Assembly (NCBI RefSeq): GCF_003598715.1
Contig: NZ_QZFU01000045.1
Coordinates: forward strand, 1 to 64,000
DNA: 64,000 nt
From: Nocardia panacis
GTDB lineage: Bacteria > Actinomycetota > Actinomycetes > Mycobacteriales > Mycobacteriaceae
Direction of reading: 5' to 3'
In this document: piece after piece, positions 15,218 through 24,407 of the stretch
Numbering within the stretch: the stretch's first letter is position 1
Layout of the letters: every line of letters begins with the position of its first letter
The notes under the pieces: generated by a model
Database searches by the model: none
The model's input: the letters and a program-made list of their open reading frames with translations, nothing else
Told to the model about the DNA's origin: nothing
Program-made: the position numbers and the translations under genes

Positions 15218-16339
15218 GTGACGAGTTTGGCCGAGGTCGTCGAGGTATTGGACGCGGCGTATCCGCCCCGGTTGGCCGAGTCGTGGGATTCGGTGGGGCT
15301 GGTGTGCGGGGATCCCGGCGATCCGGTGCGGCGGGTGCTGTTCGCGGTGGATGCCACGGCCGGGGTGGTGGAGGAGGCCATCACGTGGGGTGCGCAGGCG
15401 CTGGTGGTGCATCATCCGCTGCTGTTGCGCGGGGTCGACACGGTGGCGGCGGATACGCCCAAAGGGGCGCTGCTGCACCGGCTTATTCGTGGGGGATGCG
15501 CGCTGTTCACCGCGCACACCAATGCGGATTCGGCCGATCCCGGTGTCTCGGACGCGTTGGCGGCGGCATTGGGCTTGACGGTGACCGGGCCGATCGCGGC
15601 GAAACCCGAGTCGGCCGTGGACAGTTGGACCGTGCACGTGCCCGCCGGATCCGCGGACGCGGTGCTGACCGCAATGTTCGCGGCCGGTGCGGGCGGAGCG
15701 GGGGACTACCGCGAATGTGCGTTGCGGGTGCCTGCGGTCGGGCAGTTTCGTCCTGTGGGGCAGGCGAATCCGACCATCGGCGCACGGGGCGAGTTGACGC
15801 TCGTCGATGAGGAGCGCCTGGAGGTCGTCGCATCGCCCGCCGCTCGCTCGGCAGTGCTCGCCGCTCTGCGCGCCGCACACCCCTACGAGGAACCGGCCTA
15901 TCAGGTCACCGAGCGCGCCGAACTGTCCTCACCGCGCGGACTCGGTCGCATCGGCGCCTTGCCCACCCCGGAACCCCTGCGCGCCTTCACCGCTCGCGTC
16001 GCCTCGGCACTGCCCGCCACCGTCTGGGGTGTGCGCGCGGCAGGCGATCCGGAACGGATGATCCGCACGGTAGCGGTCTGTGGCGGCGCGGGCGACTCCT
16101 TCCTGGACACCGTCGCACGCCTGGGCGTCGACGCCTACGTCACCGCCGATCTGCGCCACCACCCCGCCGACGAACATCTCCGCAAACACGGCCCGGCTCT
16201 GATCGACGCCGCGCACTGGGCGACCGAATTCCCGTGGTGCGCACAGGCCGAACAGGTGTTGCGCGCCGCGCTTCCCGACGTGCAGACGCGAATCTGCACG
16301 CTGCGCACCGATCCGTGGACGGTCGCCGCGGGCCAATAG
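15218..16339 (+). CDS. NIF3/YbgI family metal-binding protein
   Basis: 373 residues, GTG start with AAGGAGG about 8 bp upstream. Metal ligands of the NIF3 family are visible: His65-His66 in VVHHPLLL, His100 and Asp104 in AHTNAD, and a late AAHWATEFP. The central insert (about residues 125-235) is the extra domain found in many bacterial members. Proposed roles include GTP cyclohydrolase I type 2 and assembly functions, but the biochemical role is unsettled. It follows cobC by 52 bp and may be cotranscribed; in M. tuberculosis the homologue Rv2230c is also next to cobC. Confidence 0.9.
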   Translation: MTSLAEVVEVLDAAYPPRLAESWDSVGLVCGDPGDPVRRVLFAVDATAGVVEEAITWGAQALVVHHPLLLRGVDTVAADTPKGALLHRLIRGGCALFTAHTNADSADPGVSDALAAALGLTVTGPIAAKPESAVDSWTVHVPAGSADAVLTAMFAAGAGGAGDYRECALRVPAVGQFRPVGQANPTIGARGELTLVDEERLEVVASPAARSAVLAALRAAHPYEEPAYQVTERAELSSPRGLGRIGALPTPEPLRAFTARVASALPATVWGVRAAGDPERMIRTVAVCGGAGDSFLDTVARLGVDAYVTADLRHHPADEHLRKHGPALIDAAHWATEFPWCAQAEQVLRAALPDVQTRICTLRTDPWTVAAGQ

Positions 16340-16445
16340 CCCGTTCCCGACCGAACTTTCGGCCCGCGTATCGATTGCCGCCGCTTCGGAGGTGCCCATA
16401 GGATTTCCGACGGCGGTAAGCGCATCCAAGGCGTGTGAGATCCGC

Positions 16446-16484
16446 GTCTCGGCCGGATATCGAGATCCTCGATCCGGCCGAGAC
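16446..16484. terminator. Very stable 39-nt hairpin between NIF3 and a membrane protein gene
   Basis: GTCTCGGCCGGAT plus CGAG on the left pairs with CTCGATCCGGCCGAGAC on the right: a 17-bp stem with a two-base bulge (AT) and a three-base loop (ATC). It lies about 107 bp after the NIF3 stop and 92 bp before the next gene, with no T-tract on either side. Terminator, RNA processing element or DNA binding site are possible. Confidence 0.55.
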
Positions 16485-16576
16485 CCGGCTCGCCTTCCCC
16501 GCGCCTCGGCTATCGCGATGCGCCGAAGTCGCTCGGCGCGGGTGGATTCCGGAGTCGGACAGGGTACAACTAGCGC

Positions 16577-17221
16577 ATGAGTTTCCCGGTGCAGTTCGGG
16601 TTCCTGCAGGTGGGCCTGATTCTGCTCGTGGTGGTCGCGCTGGCCTTGCTGGTGACCGCCGTGATCAAGGTGCGCAAGGTCGGAATGCGGGCATTGCTCG
16701 CGCGCGGGGCGAGTGGTCTCGCGCTCATGGTGACGGCCGTGGTGGCGCTGTGGGTCGCCACACTCATGCAGACCTATCTCGGATTGACCGGGGAGATCAA
16801 AGCCGCGCACCTCACCGTGAACTCGGTGCCGGGATCCGAACACCGGCTGAAGGTGGATCTGACACTCTTCGGTGACGACGCGCACCCCGAACAGCGCCGC
16901 GCCTACGACGTCGAGGGCGATATGTGGGTGTTGCAGGCCGATATCGTGGAACTCGAGCCCTGGGTGAACGCGATCGGATTCCACTCCGGCTACAAGGTCA
17001 CCCGCCTGTACGGTCAGCGGTTGGACGGGGTCGCGACGAGTCAGCATCAGATATTCCTCAATGGCGAGGATCAGGACTTCTTCACCGATATGCGGGCGGG
17101 CCGCTGGTGGACCGAACCATTCGTGCGCTCGGCCTACGGCAACGCGGTGATCTCCATGCCCGGCGAGTACGACATCTACATTTCCCGCGACGCCATCAAG
17201 ACGCGTCAGACCGGACGCTAG
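16577..17221 (+). CDS. Predicted membrane protein of unknown function
   Basis: 214 residues. Two hydrophobic helices (about residues 8-30 and 42-63) with a basic KVRKVGMRALLARG loop between them, then an extracytoplasmic domain of about 150 residues rich in beta-strand pattern: DLTLFGDDAHPEQRR, DMWVLQADIVELEPW, FHSGYKVTRLYG, a tryptophan pair in GRWWTEPF and GEYDIYISRDAIK. No cysteines or catalytic motif. Similar proteins occur in Nocardia and Gordonia relatives under vague efflux-pump names, which the sequence does not support. Downstream the zinc-ribbon protein gene starts after 67 bp. Confidence 0.7.
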   Translation: MSFPVQFGFLQVGLILLVVVALALLVTAVIKVRKVGMRALLARGASGLALMVTAVVALWVATLMQTYLGLTGEIKAAHLTVNSVPGSEHRLKVDLTLFGDDAHPEQRRAYDVEGDMWVLQADIVELEPWVNAIGFHSGYKVTRLYGQRLDGVATSQHQIFLNGEDQDFFTDMRAGRWWTEPFVRSAYGNAVISMPGEYDIYISRDAIKTRQTGR

Positions 17222-17288
17222 CGCGCGGGGCCGCGCGGGGTACGGTTGAGGGCCGGCCCAATCCATAGCGTCGAGGAGTTTGTCCGCG

Positions 17289-18026
17289 TTGAATGTCGAA
17301 CCATCCGTCCAGGCCACACTGCTTCGGCTCGCCGCTGTCGACGCCGAACTGACGCGGATCGCGCACCGGCGCACCGTCCTGCCCGAACAGCAGGAGGTGA
17401 CGCGGCTCGAGACCGAGCGCAATGCGCACAAGGATGCCGCGGTGGCCGTGGAGATCGTGCTCGACGACCTCGACCGCGATATCACCAAACTCGAGGGCGA
17501 GGTCGAGGCGGTCCGCAAGCGCGAACAGCGCGACCGGGGCATGCTCACCTCGGGATCGGTTGGCGCGAAACAGCTTTCCGAGATCCAGCACGAGCTGGGC
17601 AGCCTGGAGCGCCGCCGTTCGGTCCTGGAGGACGAACTGCTCGAGGTGATGGAGCGGCGCGAGGCCTCGGCCGCCGATCACGAGCACGCGGGCGCGCGCC
17701 TGTCCAAGACCGAGATGGACCTCGCCGACGCGCAGCGGGTGCGCGGTGAGGCGCTCGCGGATCTCGAAGTGGCGCAGGGCCGTTGCGAGAGCGACCGGAT
17801 CGACCTGGTGGCCAAATTCCCGACCGATCTGCTCGCCGTGTACGACCGGCAACGCGCCCAGCACGGTGTCGGCGCGGCGCTGCTGCAGGCGCGCAAATGC
17901 GGCGCCTGCCGCATCGAACTCGATCGCGGGGAGTTGGCGCGCATCGCCAAGGCCGCGCCCGACGCGGTGGTCCGCTGCCCCGAATGCGGCGCGATCATGG
18001 TGCGCACCAAGGAATCCGGCTTGTGA
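17289..18026 (+). CDS. Coiled-coil zinc-ribbon protein (C4-type, Rv2229c-like)
   Basis: 245 residues. A long helical coiled coil (about residues 5-180, rich in Glu, Arg and Ala heptads) ends in a zinc ribbon with CGAC and CPEC pairs near residues 202 and 230. The family resembles the CT398/FlgZ-like putative nucleic-acid or protein scaffolds; function is not established. TTG 17289 is preferred over TTG 17280 because GAGGAG (17273-17278) then has normal spacing and the N-terminus aligns with the mycobacterial homologue. It overlaps the next gene by four bases (GTGA), so the two are translationally coupled. Confidence 0.85.
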   Translation: MNVEPSVQATLLRLAAVDAELTRIAHRRTVLPEQQEVTRLETERNAHKDAAVAVEIVLDDLDRDITKLEGEVEAVRKREQRDRGMLTSGSVGAKQLSEIQHELGSLERRRSVLEDELLEVMERREASAADHEHAGARLSKTEMDLADAQRVRGEALADLEVAQGRCESDRIDLVAKFPTDLLAVYDRQRAQHGVGAALLQARKCGACRIELDRGELARIAKAAPDAVVRCPECGAIMVRTKESGL

Positions 18027-19174
18027 TCCCAGCGGTCGTCGTCGAAGCCGACGGCGGTTCGCGCGGCAATCCCGGTCCCGCGGGTTACGGTGCGGTGGTC
18101 TACGACGCCGACCATGTGCGGGTGCTGGCCGAGCGGCGCGAGAGTCTCGGTGTCGCGACCAATAATGTGGCCGAGTATCGCGGTCTCATCGCGGGATTGG
18201 CGGCGGCGGCCGAGTTGGGGGCGCGCACCGTCGCGGTGCGGATGGATTCCAAACTGGTGATCGAGCAGATGTCCGGTCGCTGGCAGGTCAAGCATCCGGC
18301 CATGATTCCGCTGGCCAAGCAGGCCAGGGCGCTGGTCGCCGGTTTCGACGCGGTGAGCTTCACCTGGATTCCGCGCGCGCAGAATTCGCACGCGGACCGG
18401 TTGGCCAACGAGGCGATGGACGACGCGCCGATCGTCGATGAGGTGCGGGCAGTGAATTCCACTCTCGCGCAGCGCGATACCGAGGTGGCCGGCTCTCGCT
18501 CCCGTGGCGAACCCCGCGCAACCGCCGCGCGCGAGCCGGGGCCGGGTTGGACCGGGGCGCATGGCCGTCCGACGCGCCTACTGCTGCTGCGGCACGGCCA
18601 AACCGAATTGTCGATCCAGCGGAGGTATTCCGGGCGCGGCAATCCGCCGCTCACCGAACTCGGTCGCGAACAGGCCGACCGTGCCGCGAGAATGCTTGCG
18701 GCCAAAGGGAATATCGCGGCCGTCGTGAGCTCGCCCCTGGATCGCGCGCAGGCCACGGCCGCCGCGGTGGGGCAGGCGCTGCGGCTCCCGGTGCGCACCG
18801 TCGACGGGCTCACCGAGACCGATTTCGGCGCGTGGGAGGGTCTGACGTTCGGCGAAGCGGCGCAGCGGGATCCGCAGTCGCACGCCCGCTGGCTCGGCGA
18901 TCCTTCCGTGCCCGCACCGGGCGGGGAGAGTTTCGATGCCGTGCGCGAGCGGGTGGAGGCGGTGCGCCGCGATCTGGTCGCGCTGCATCCTGGCGCGAAT
19001 ATCGTTGTGGTGAGCCATGTCACGCCGATCAAGACCTTTTTGCAGTTGGCGCTCGGAGTCGGTCCGTCGCTGCTGTACCGGCTGCATCTGGATCTGGCCT
19101 CGCTCTCGATCGCCGAGTTCTATCCGGACGGTGGCGCGTCGGTGCGCTTGGTGAACGACACGTCCTATCTTTAG
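18023..19174 (+). CDS. Bifunctional RNase HI / CobC-type acid phosphatase (Rv2228c-like)
   Basis: 383 residues with two enzymes in one chain. Residues 1-140 are a type I RNase H with the four acidic catalytic residues at Asp10, Glu51, Asp75 and Asp125; it removes RNA from RNA-DNA hybrids. After a variable linker, residues 184-383 form a histidine phosphatase domain with LRHGQTE (His191), an SSPLDRAQATA segment and a late SHVTPIK; in M. tuberculosis this part is linked to alpha-ribazole phosphatase activity in B12 synthesis. The GTG start overlaps the upstream stop. This fusion is typical of Actinobacteria. Confidence 0.93.
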   Translation: MIPAVVVEADGGSRGNPGPAGYGAVVYDADHVRVLAERRESLGVATNNVAEYRGLIAGLAAAAELGARTVAVRMDSKLVIEQMSGRWQVKHPAMIPLAKQARALVAGFDAVSFTWIPRAQNSHADRLANEAMDDAPIVDEVRAVNSTLAQRDTEVAGSRSRGEPRATAAREPGPGWTGAHGRPTRLLLLRHGQTELSIQRRYSGRGNPPLTELGREQADRAARMLAAKGNIAAVVSSPLDRAQATAAAVGQALRLPVRTVDGLTETDFGAWEGLTFGEAAQRDPQSHARWLGDPSVPAPGGESFDAVRERVEAVRRDLVALHPGANIVVVSHVTPIKTFLQLALGVGPSLLYRLHLDLASLSIAEFYPDGGASVRLVNDTSYL

Positions 19175-19357
19175 CGTTGGTGTGGCGTCGCACACATCTG
19201 TGTTGCCATCGGATCCGACTTCCGCCAAAGTTTGTTTGCTATCAGGTAGCTGACTGCGAGAATCGGACCCTGGCCTGCCGATCCGCCGTCGATGCGCCTA
19301 TCGTTGATCTTGTCGATGGGCCGCGCGATCGGGGGGAACCGTCCTAAGGAGAGGTTT

Positions 19358-20053
19358 GTGGCTGGAACTTTCGGATGGGTCGCCGCGCTGACGGCATCCC
19401 TGGCCGGATTCGCCTCGGGGTCCGCGCAGGCGGACCCCGGCGCGGTACTGGGCGGTTCGTCGGGCATCATCTTCGACAACAACGCGGCCTGTTCGCTTAC
19501 CACCATCGGCCATGACAGCTCCGGCCGACTGGTCGGATTCACCGCCGGACACTGCGCCCCGGAAGGCATGCGACTGGTCGCCGAGCGGGCCAGGGAGGAA
19601 GGTGTCGTCGGCCGGGTCGTGTTCTCCGACAACGGCAACCGACTCGACTACGCCGTCATCGAATTCGATGCCGCCAAGGTGATTCCGGTGCGCACCGTGG
19701 GCGTGACCACCATCGAAGGGCTCGGTGCCGCACCGGGTCCCGGTGGCACGGTCTGCGCCAATGGGCGCAGCAGCGGATCGAGTTGCGGTGTCGTCTGGGG
19801 TGTTCTCGACGGGACCACCATCAACCAGGGCTGCTCCAAACCGGGGGATTCGGGTGGCCCGGTAATGGTAGGGGACAGGCTGGTCGGTATGAATCAGGGC
19901 AGATTGACGGGGCTCGGCCCGATCGGCTTCGACGTGCCGTGCCTGATCGCGGCCATCCCGTATCACTCGCCCGCGTTCTTCGCGCCGATCGATCAGATCC
20001 TCGCCGATATCGATGCCCGCGGCGGAGTCGGTGCGGGCTTCCGGCCCATCTGA
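19358..20053 (+). CDS. Secreted chymotrypsin-fold (S1) serine protease
   Basis: 231 residues from GTG 19358, which has AAGGAG at 6-bp spacing (19346-19351). The signal peptide ends near SAQA-DPG (residue 25). The catalytic triad is complete: His65 in TAGHC, Asp97 in RLDYAV and Ser165 in GDSGGPV. Cysteines at 45 and 66, and 133 or 143 with 159, could form the usual disulphides. This is the short trypsin-like form common in Nocardia and mycobacteria; the substrate is unknown. It is convergent with the Nudix gene, and a hairpin lies between. Confidence 0.9.
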   Translation: MAGTFGWVAALTASLAGFASGSAQADPGAVLGGSSGIIFDNNAACSLTTIGHDSSGRLVGFTAGHCAPEGMRLVAERAREEGVVGRVVFSDNGNRLDYAVIEFDAAKVIPVRTVGVTTIEGLGAAPGPGGTVCANGRSSGSSCGVVWGVLDGTTINQGCSKPGDSGGPVMVGDRLVGMNQGRLTGLGPIGFDVPCLIAAIPYHSPAFFAPIDQILADIDARGGVGAGFRPI

Positions 20054-20066
20054 CGAAATCCCGTGT

Positions 20067-20092
20067 GCGGCGGTCGATCAACCAACCGCCGC
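20067..20092. terminator. Bidirectional terminator hairpin
   Basis: GCGGCGGT (20067-20074) pairs with ACCGCCGC (20085-20092) around a 10-nt loop, between the convergent protease and Nudix genes. No clear T-tract on either strand. Confidence 0.55.
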
Positions 20093-20137
20093 CCGCGCAC
20101 CGATCGGCCTGTCCGCGAACCGCGTTGCCGCGCACCT

Positions 20138-20698
20138 TCACCGGGCGAGGGCGGCGGTGAGCTTCTTCAGGAACCGGGGCAGACTCGGATCGGTATCGGT
20201 TATCGCGAACGAGTCGATGTCCCACCATTGGCCGCCATCGAATTCCCTTGGATCCAATACGTATTCGCGAGTGCTGTCCCCGCGCAACACGTACCACAGG
20301 CTCACGTCCTCGTGCCCGTCCTCATGCGTCGGGGTGATGGTCAGGAATACGGGCGCCGCCCCCAGCAGGCCGAAATCCGCCTCGGGGATCCCCATCTCCT
20401 CGTCGGCTTCCCGCCGCGCGGTCTCCAAGGGATGTTCCCCCGGATCCACATGCCCACCGGCAGGCAGCCACAGCCCCGCGAGCCGATGCCGCCCAAGCAA
20501 TATCGCACCGCGCCGCCCATCCACCAGCACCGTGTAGCTGACCAGATGCCGCGGCGGTGTATCCGGCTTCACCCGCCGAAACACATCATCGGTGCTCGCC
20601 AACCACCGCAGCGCCTCCCCGATCTGATCGCGCTCCCTCTCGTCGAATGGTTCGATCGCCCCGACGATCTCGGCGACCACGGCGGTAGCACGGTTCAT
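20138..20698 (-). CDS. Nudix hydrolase
   Basis: 186 residues from ATG 20698. The Nudix box runs from GGHVDPGE through ETARREADEEMGI (about residues 93-115), with the catalytic READEE core intact. The fold hydrolyses nucleoside diphosphates linked to another moiety; substrate not predictable, although an N-terminal helical extension of about 50 residues is unusual for simple MutT-type sanitation enzymes. It is the last gene after the serine hydrolase and merR-type genes on the same strand, with 63 bp to the merR gene, so cotranscription is possible. Confidence 0.9.
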   Translation of the reverse strand: MNRATAVVAEIVGAIEPFDERERDQIGEALRWLASTDDVFRRVKPDTPPRHLVSYTVLVDGRRGAILLGRHRLAGLWLPAGGHVDPGEHPLETARREADEEMGIPEADFGLLGAAPVFLTITPTHEDGHEDVSLWYVLRGDSTREYVLDPREFDGGQWWDIDSFAITDTDPSLPRFLKKLTAALAR

Positions 20699-20761
20699 TC
20701 CGCGCACTGTAGTACGCCGCACCGACACCCCGCGCGGGCTGCGGACCCACGCACGGAGGGT

Positions 20762-21466
20762 TCACTGTCCGCCGCGGTCGGTGAGCCGGGTCCAGGCGGG
20801 GGAGGACACCCCCTCGGCCGCCAGCATGCGGGCCACGGTGGGATCGGCGGGCGGGGCGGAGGCGCCGCGGCCCGCCAGCCAGCGGCCGGTGCGCTCGGCG
20901 AGGGCGGACAGGCGGGGATCGTCGCAGGCCCAGTCGAATGCGGCGTCGTAGTCGCGGTAAAGCGCGCGGAATTCCGGGTCGTCGAGCAGGGCGAGCTTGT
21001 CGGCGATCCAGGCGGCCGCCTGGTCGGGCGATACCGCCTGGACGAGTATCCAGCCGTCGCGTTCCAGGCGCACGGTCTCGGGTCTGATGCCGAGTTCGCG
21101 CAGCCGGTCCAGGTAGTCGGCCACCGTCCCGGAGACGAAAAGCCGGTCACCGCCGCGCAATTCGGCGATGCGCGCGCGGGTGCGCGTGATCTCGCGCTGC
21201 CGCAGGGCCAGGTCGCGATCGATCTCGGCGAGGCCCGCGGCGAAGGTCCCCTGGTCGGCGGCGAGCAGTTCGGCGATGCGGGCCAGCGGGACGCCGGCCT
21301 GCGCCAAGGTTTTGATCTTGACCAGGTCGACGGCGTCCTGCGCACCGTAACGCCGGTAGCCGGAGGCGTCGCGCGCGGGCTCGGCCAGCAGGCCGCGCGC
21401 GTGGTAGTGCCGGATCGCCTTGATCGTCACACCCACGTAGCCCGCGAGCTGACCGATGGTGAGCAT
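20762..21466 (-). CDS. MerR family transcriptional regulator
   Basis: 234 residues. The N-terminal winged helix-turn-helix reads TIGQLAGYVGVTIKAIRHYHARGLL, the standard MerR recognition helix and wing, followed by a dimerisation coiled coil (residues 75-110) and a C-terminal domain of about 120 residues with many Ala/Asp/Trp and no conserved metal cysteines, suggesting a small organic ligand. It lies 24 bp downstream of the serine hydrolase gene and probably controls that operon from the dyad at 22921-22947. Confidence 0.9.
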   Translation of the reverse strand: MLTIGQLAGYVGVTIKAIRHYHARGLLAEPARDASGYRRYGAQDAVDLVKIKTLAQAGVPLARIAELLAADQGTFAAGLAEIDRDLALRQREITRTRARIAELRGGDRLFVSGTVADYLDRLRELGIRPETVRLERDGWILVQAVSPDQAAAWIADKLALLDDPEFRALYRDYDAAFDWACDDPRLSALAERTGRWLAGRGASAPPADPTVARMLAAEGVSSPAWTRLTDRGGQ

Positions 21467-21490
21467 CCCTACCTCCCCGTGTGGCGGTGG

Positions 21491-22909
21491 TTAACGGTCA
21501 TAGTGCCGCCGCGTCATCCTGCCGCCCGCATTTCGGTACGCCGCGCGACCGTCGGCGAAGCCGTGGTAGGAGACCAGCAACTGGCGCAGATATCCATTGA
21601 ACGCCTGCGCGGGCATGCCCGCGGGGGCGAACAGGTCGCGGCCGATCGGCACGTAGCGCTGCGGCGGCCCCGACACCGCCCCGCCCGCGAAACCGCGGAA
21701 GATGCGCTCCTGCTCGGTGTCGAACGGCTCGTAGTGCGTCTGCTCCTCCAACTGGCCGTCCACCGCGCGCACCTCGACCCGCAACTGATTCGACCGATAC
21801 GTGCCCGCGTACCGGACCAGTTCCCCCGCCTCGGACGGTGTCACCAGATCCGTGACCCGCACCCCCGATTCGGTCAGCAACCACAGCAGCAGCTCGTCGT
21901 GCAGCGGCATGGCCCGCATATCGTTGCCGTACGCGACGAAGACCAGGTCCTGTTCCGGGGCGACCGCCAGCAGCGCGACCCCGCCCGGTGAGGCGCCCGA
22001 CATGGTCAGCACCCGCGCCGAACCGAACGGCATGAGCAACCAGCCCAACCCGATCGGTGCGACATTCGGGGTGCCGAGGTCGTAGGAGGGTTGCCGCATG
22101 AGCGCCGTCAGCTCCGCCGACAGCACCCGCGTTCCCGAGGGGGAGATACCGTCCGCGAGGTGGGTTCGCCCGAAGGCCAGCAGATCGGCGACGGTCCCGA
22201 TGGCCGTCCCACCCGCGGGTCCCCAGGTGTCGGGCAGCATGAACATCTCGGTGCGCCGCGCGCCCTCGGCGGCGGGGAAGTGCCCGACGGCGGTGCTGCG
22301 CAGGATGGCCTGCCGCGCCGAGGTGCTCGAATCGGCCATGCCGACACTCGAATACAGTTCCCGCTCCAGCAGTTCGGGATAGCTCGCTCCCGTCACCGCC
22401 TCCAGCAGGCGACCGGCCACGATCATGCCGCCATTGGAATAGCTCGCATACTCCTCGGGTGCGAACAGCACCCCGCACTGCCGCCCCAGCGCCGCGGTGT
22501 AGTCGCGCAGCGCGTGCCTGCCCGCACCGTCGGCGAAGAGCAGGTCCGCGTCGATCCCATTGGTGTGGTTGAGCAGGTTGCGCACCCGGATCCGCTCGGC
22601 CGCACCGGGTTCGGTCAATTCGAACTCCGGCAGATAGCTCACCACGGGCCGATCGAGGTCGAGCAGTCCGCGTTCCACGTGGCGCAGCAGCAGGGTCGTG
22701 GTCAGCACCTTGGTCACCGAGCCCAGGAGGAATCCGGTGTCCTCCCGCATGGCGGCGCCGGTCGACCTGTTGGCCGTTCCGTGTGCGAGGACGACCTGCT
22801 CCCCGCCGCGATATACCCCGGCGAGATAGCCGGGCACTCCATTGTTTTCGCAGTACGCGGTCACTTGTTCCCGCATCGCGGCCGCTATTTCCGTGGTGGT
22901 TGTTTCCAT
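21491..22909 (-). CDS. Beta-lactamase-like serine hydrolase (class C / esterase VIII family)
   Basis: 472 residues from ATG 22909. SxxK is Ser64-Val-Thr-Lys67 and the second motif YxN is Tyr157-Ser-Asn159, both complete. There is no signal peptide, so the enzyme is probably a cytoplasmic esterase or D-aminopeptidase-like protein rather than a resistance beta-lactamase. A C-terminal lipocalin-like region (about 370-470) follows the catalytic domain. The start is leaderless: a MerR-type promoter ends about 6 bp before ATG. The reading frame is open further upstream through the rnpB region, but that is not coding. Confidence 0.88.
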   Translation of the reverse strand: METTTTEIAAAMREQVTAYCENNGVPGYLAGVYRGGEQVVLAHGTANRSTGAAMREDTGFLLGSVTKVLTTTLLLRHVERGLLDLDRPVVSYLPEFELTEPGAAERIRVRNLLNHTNGIDADLLFADGAGRHALRDYTAALGRQCGVLFAPEEYASYSNGGMIVAGRLLEAVTGASYPELLERELYSSVGMADSSTSARQAILRSTAVGHFPAAEGARRTEMFMLPDTWGPAGGTAIGTVADLLAFGRTHLADGISPSGTRVLSAELTALMRQPSYDLGTPNVAPIGLGWLLMPFGSARVLTMSGASPGGVALLAVAPEQDLVFVAYGNDMRAMPLHDELLLWLLTESGVRVTDLVTPSEAGELVRYAGTYRSNQLRVEVRAVDGQLEEQTHYEPFDTEQERIFRGFAGGAVSGPPQRYVPIGRDLFAPAGMPAQAFNGYLRQLLVSYHGFADGRAAYRNAGGRMTRRHYDR

Positions 22910-22915
22910 GCCCCC

Positions 22916-22947
22916 ATCGTCGAACCCTGCCCCTGGGGCAAGGTCAA
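22916..22947 (-). promoter_or_regulatory. MerR-type promoter/operator of the serine hydrolase-merR operon
   Basis: On the minus strand TTGACC (22947-22942) is separated by 19-20 bp from a weak -10 (GACGAT ending at 22916). The long spacer is filled by a dyad, CCTTGCCCC and GGGGCAGGG around one base (22925-22943), 8 of 9 positions matching. A dyad in an overlong spacer is the hallmark of MerR-controlled promoters. The start point would coincide with ATG 22909. Confidence 0.75.
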
Positions 22948-22988
22948 GCCTCGGAATTCGGTTGCGGCGAAGGCCATCCGAGAAAGGG

Positions 22989-23424
<436 letters not shown>

Positions 23425-23456
23425 CTGCTACAGACTACCCGCTACCCTCGAGCCTC

Positions 23457-24344
23457 ATGGAACGTGTCGAGGTCAGTTTCGCTTCGGGGGGCGAGCAGTG
23501 CGCCGCCTGGCTGTACCCGCCCGACGGCGTCCCCAAGCCCCGCCCGCTCGTGGTGATGGGGCATGGCCTGGGGGGCAACCGTGAAATGGGTCTGGATCGC
23601 TACGCGCGCCGGTTCGCCGCGGCCGGAATGGCCGTGCTGGTCTTCGACTACCGGCATTTCGGGGCCAGTCAGGGCGCGCCGCGTCAACTGCTGCACATCG
23701 CCCGCCAGCGCGCCGACTGGCATGCCGCCATCGCCTACGCGCGCACCCTGCGCGGTGTCGATGCCACTCGAATCGCCCTGTGGGGCACGTCATTCGGCGG
23801 TGGGCACGTACTGGCGGTGGCGCCGGACGACGCGTACATCGCCGCAGTGGTCGCGCAGGTGCCGTTCACCAGCGGCCTGTCCTCGGCGCTGGCGAAGGGG
23901 CCGATCAGTATGACGAAGGTGTCGGCCATCGCCGCCGCCGACCTGCTGATCGGGCCGCTGCGGCGCAGACCGGTCGGGATCCGGTTGGCGGGGCGCAAGC
24001 GGTCGGGGGCGCTGATGAGTGCGTCGGATGTGCCGGAGGGATACGGTCGTCTCGCCGAGGAGAGCCCGCGCTACGAGCCGAGAGTGGCGGCGCGCGTTGC
24101 CTTCTCGGCACTGTTCGACGCGCCGGGCAGGCGCGCCAAGTCGTTGAAGATGCCGGTGCTGTACGCCATCGCCGACAATGATTCGGTCGCGCCTGCCAAG
24201 TCGGCGCTGCGCGCGGCCGAGCGCACCAAGCACGCCATCGTGAAGCGCTATCCCGTAGGACATTTCGACGTGTACTTCGATGATCATTTCGAGCGCGCGG
24301 TCCACGACCAGACCGAATTCCTGGTGTCGGTGCTGCGTCCGTGA
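23457..24344 (+). CDS. Alpha/beta hydrolase (DUF/X-Pro peptidase-like fold)
   Basis: 295 residues. HGLGG (36-40) forms the oxyanion region, the nucleophile elbow is WGTSFGGG with Ser112, and a late IADNDSV and VGHFDVYF supply the probable acid and His. The family resembles the YqiK/DltD-unrelated 'alpha/beta hydrolase, X-Pro dipeptidyl peptidase S15-like' group; substrate unknown. ATG 23457 lies 33 bp from the 5' end of the divergent rnpB, so promoters must overlap. It is convergent with the P450 gene and two hairpins separate them. Confidence 0.85.
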   Translation: MERVEVSFASGGEQCAAWLYPPDGVPKPRPLVVMGHGLGGNREMGLDRYARRFAAAGMAVLVFDYRHFGASQGAPRQLLHIARQRADWHAAIAYARTLRGVDATRIALWGTSFGGGHVLAVAPDDAYIAAVVAQVPFTSGLSSALAKGPISMTKVSAIAAADLLIGPLRRRPVGIRLAGRKRSGALMSASDVPEGYGRLAEESPRYEPRVAARVAFSALFDAPGRRAKSLKMPVLYAIADNDSVAPAKSALRAAERTKHAIVKRYPVGHFDVYFDDHFERAVHDQTEFLVSVLRP

Positions 24345-24407
24345 ACCGCTCACGGAACGGACGAGCTGCCGCGAGATGGTGAGCGGTCTAGGGTCTGTGT
24401 CCCTAGA
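24345..24407. terminator. Two hairpins between convergent hydrolase and P450 genes
   Basis: ACCGCTCAC (24345-24353) pairs with GTGAGCGGT (24379-24387), and immediately after it TCTAGGG (24387-24393) pairs with CCCTAGA (24401-24407) around a 7-nt loop. The second stem contains the P450 stop codon. Together they can terminate both convergent transcripts. Confidence 0.6.
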
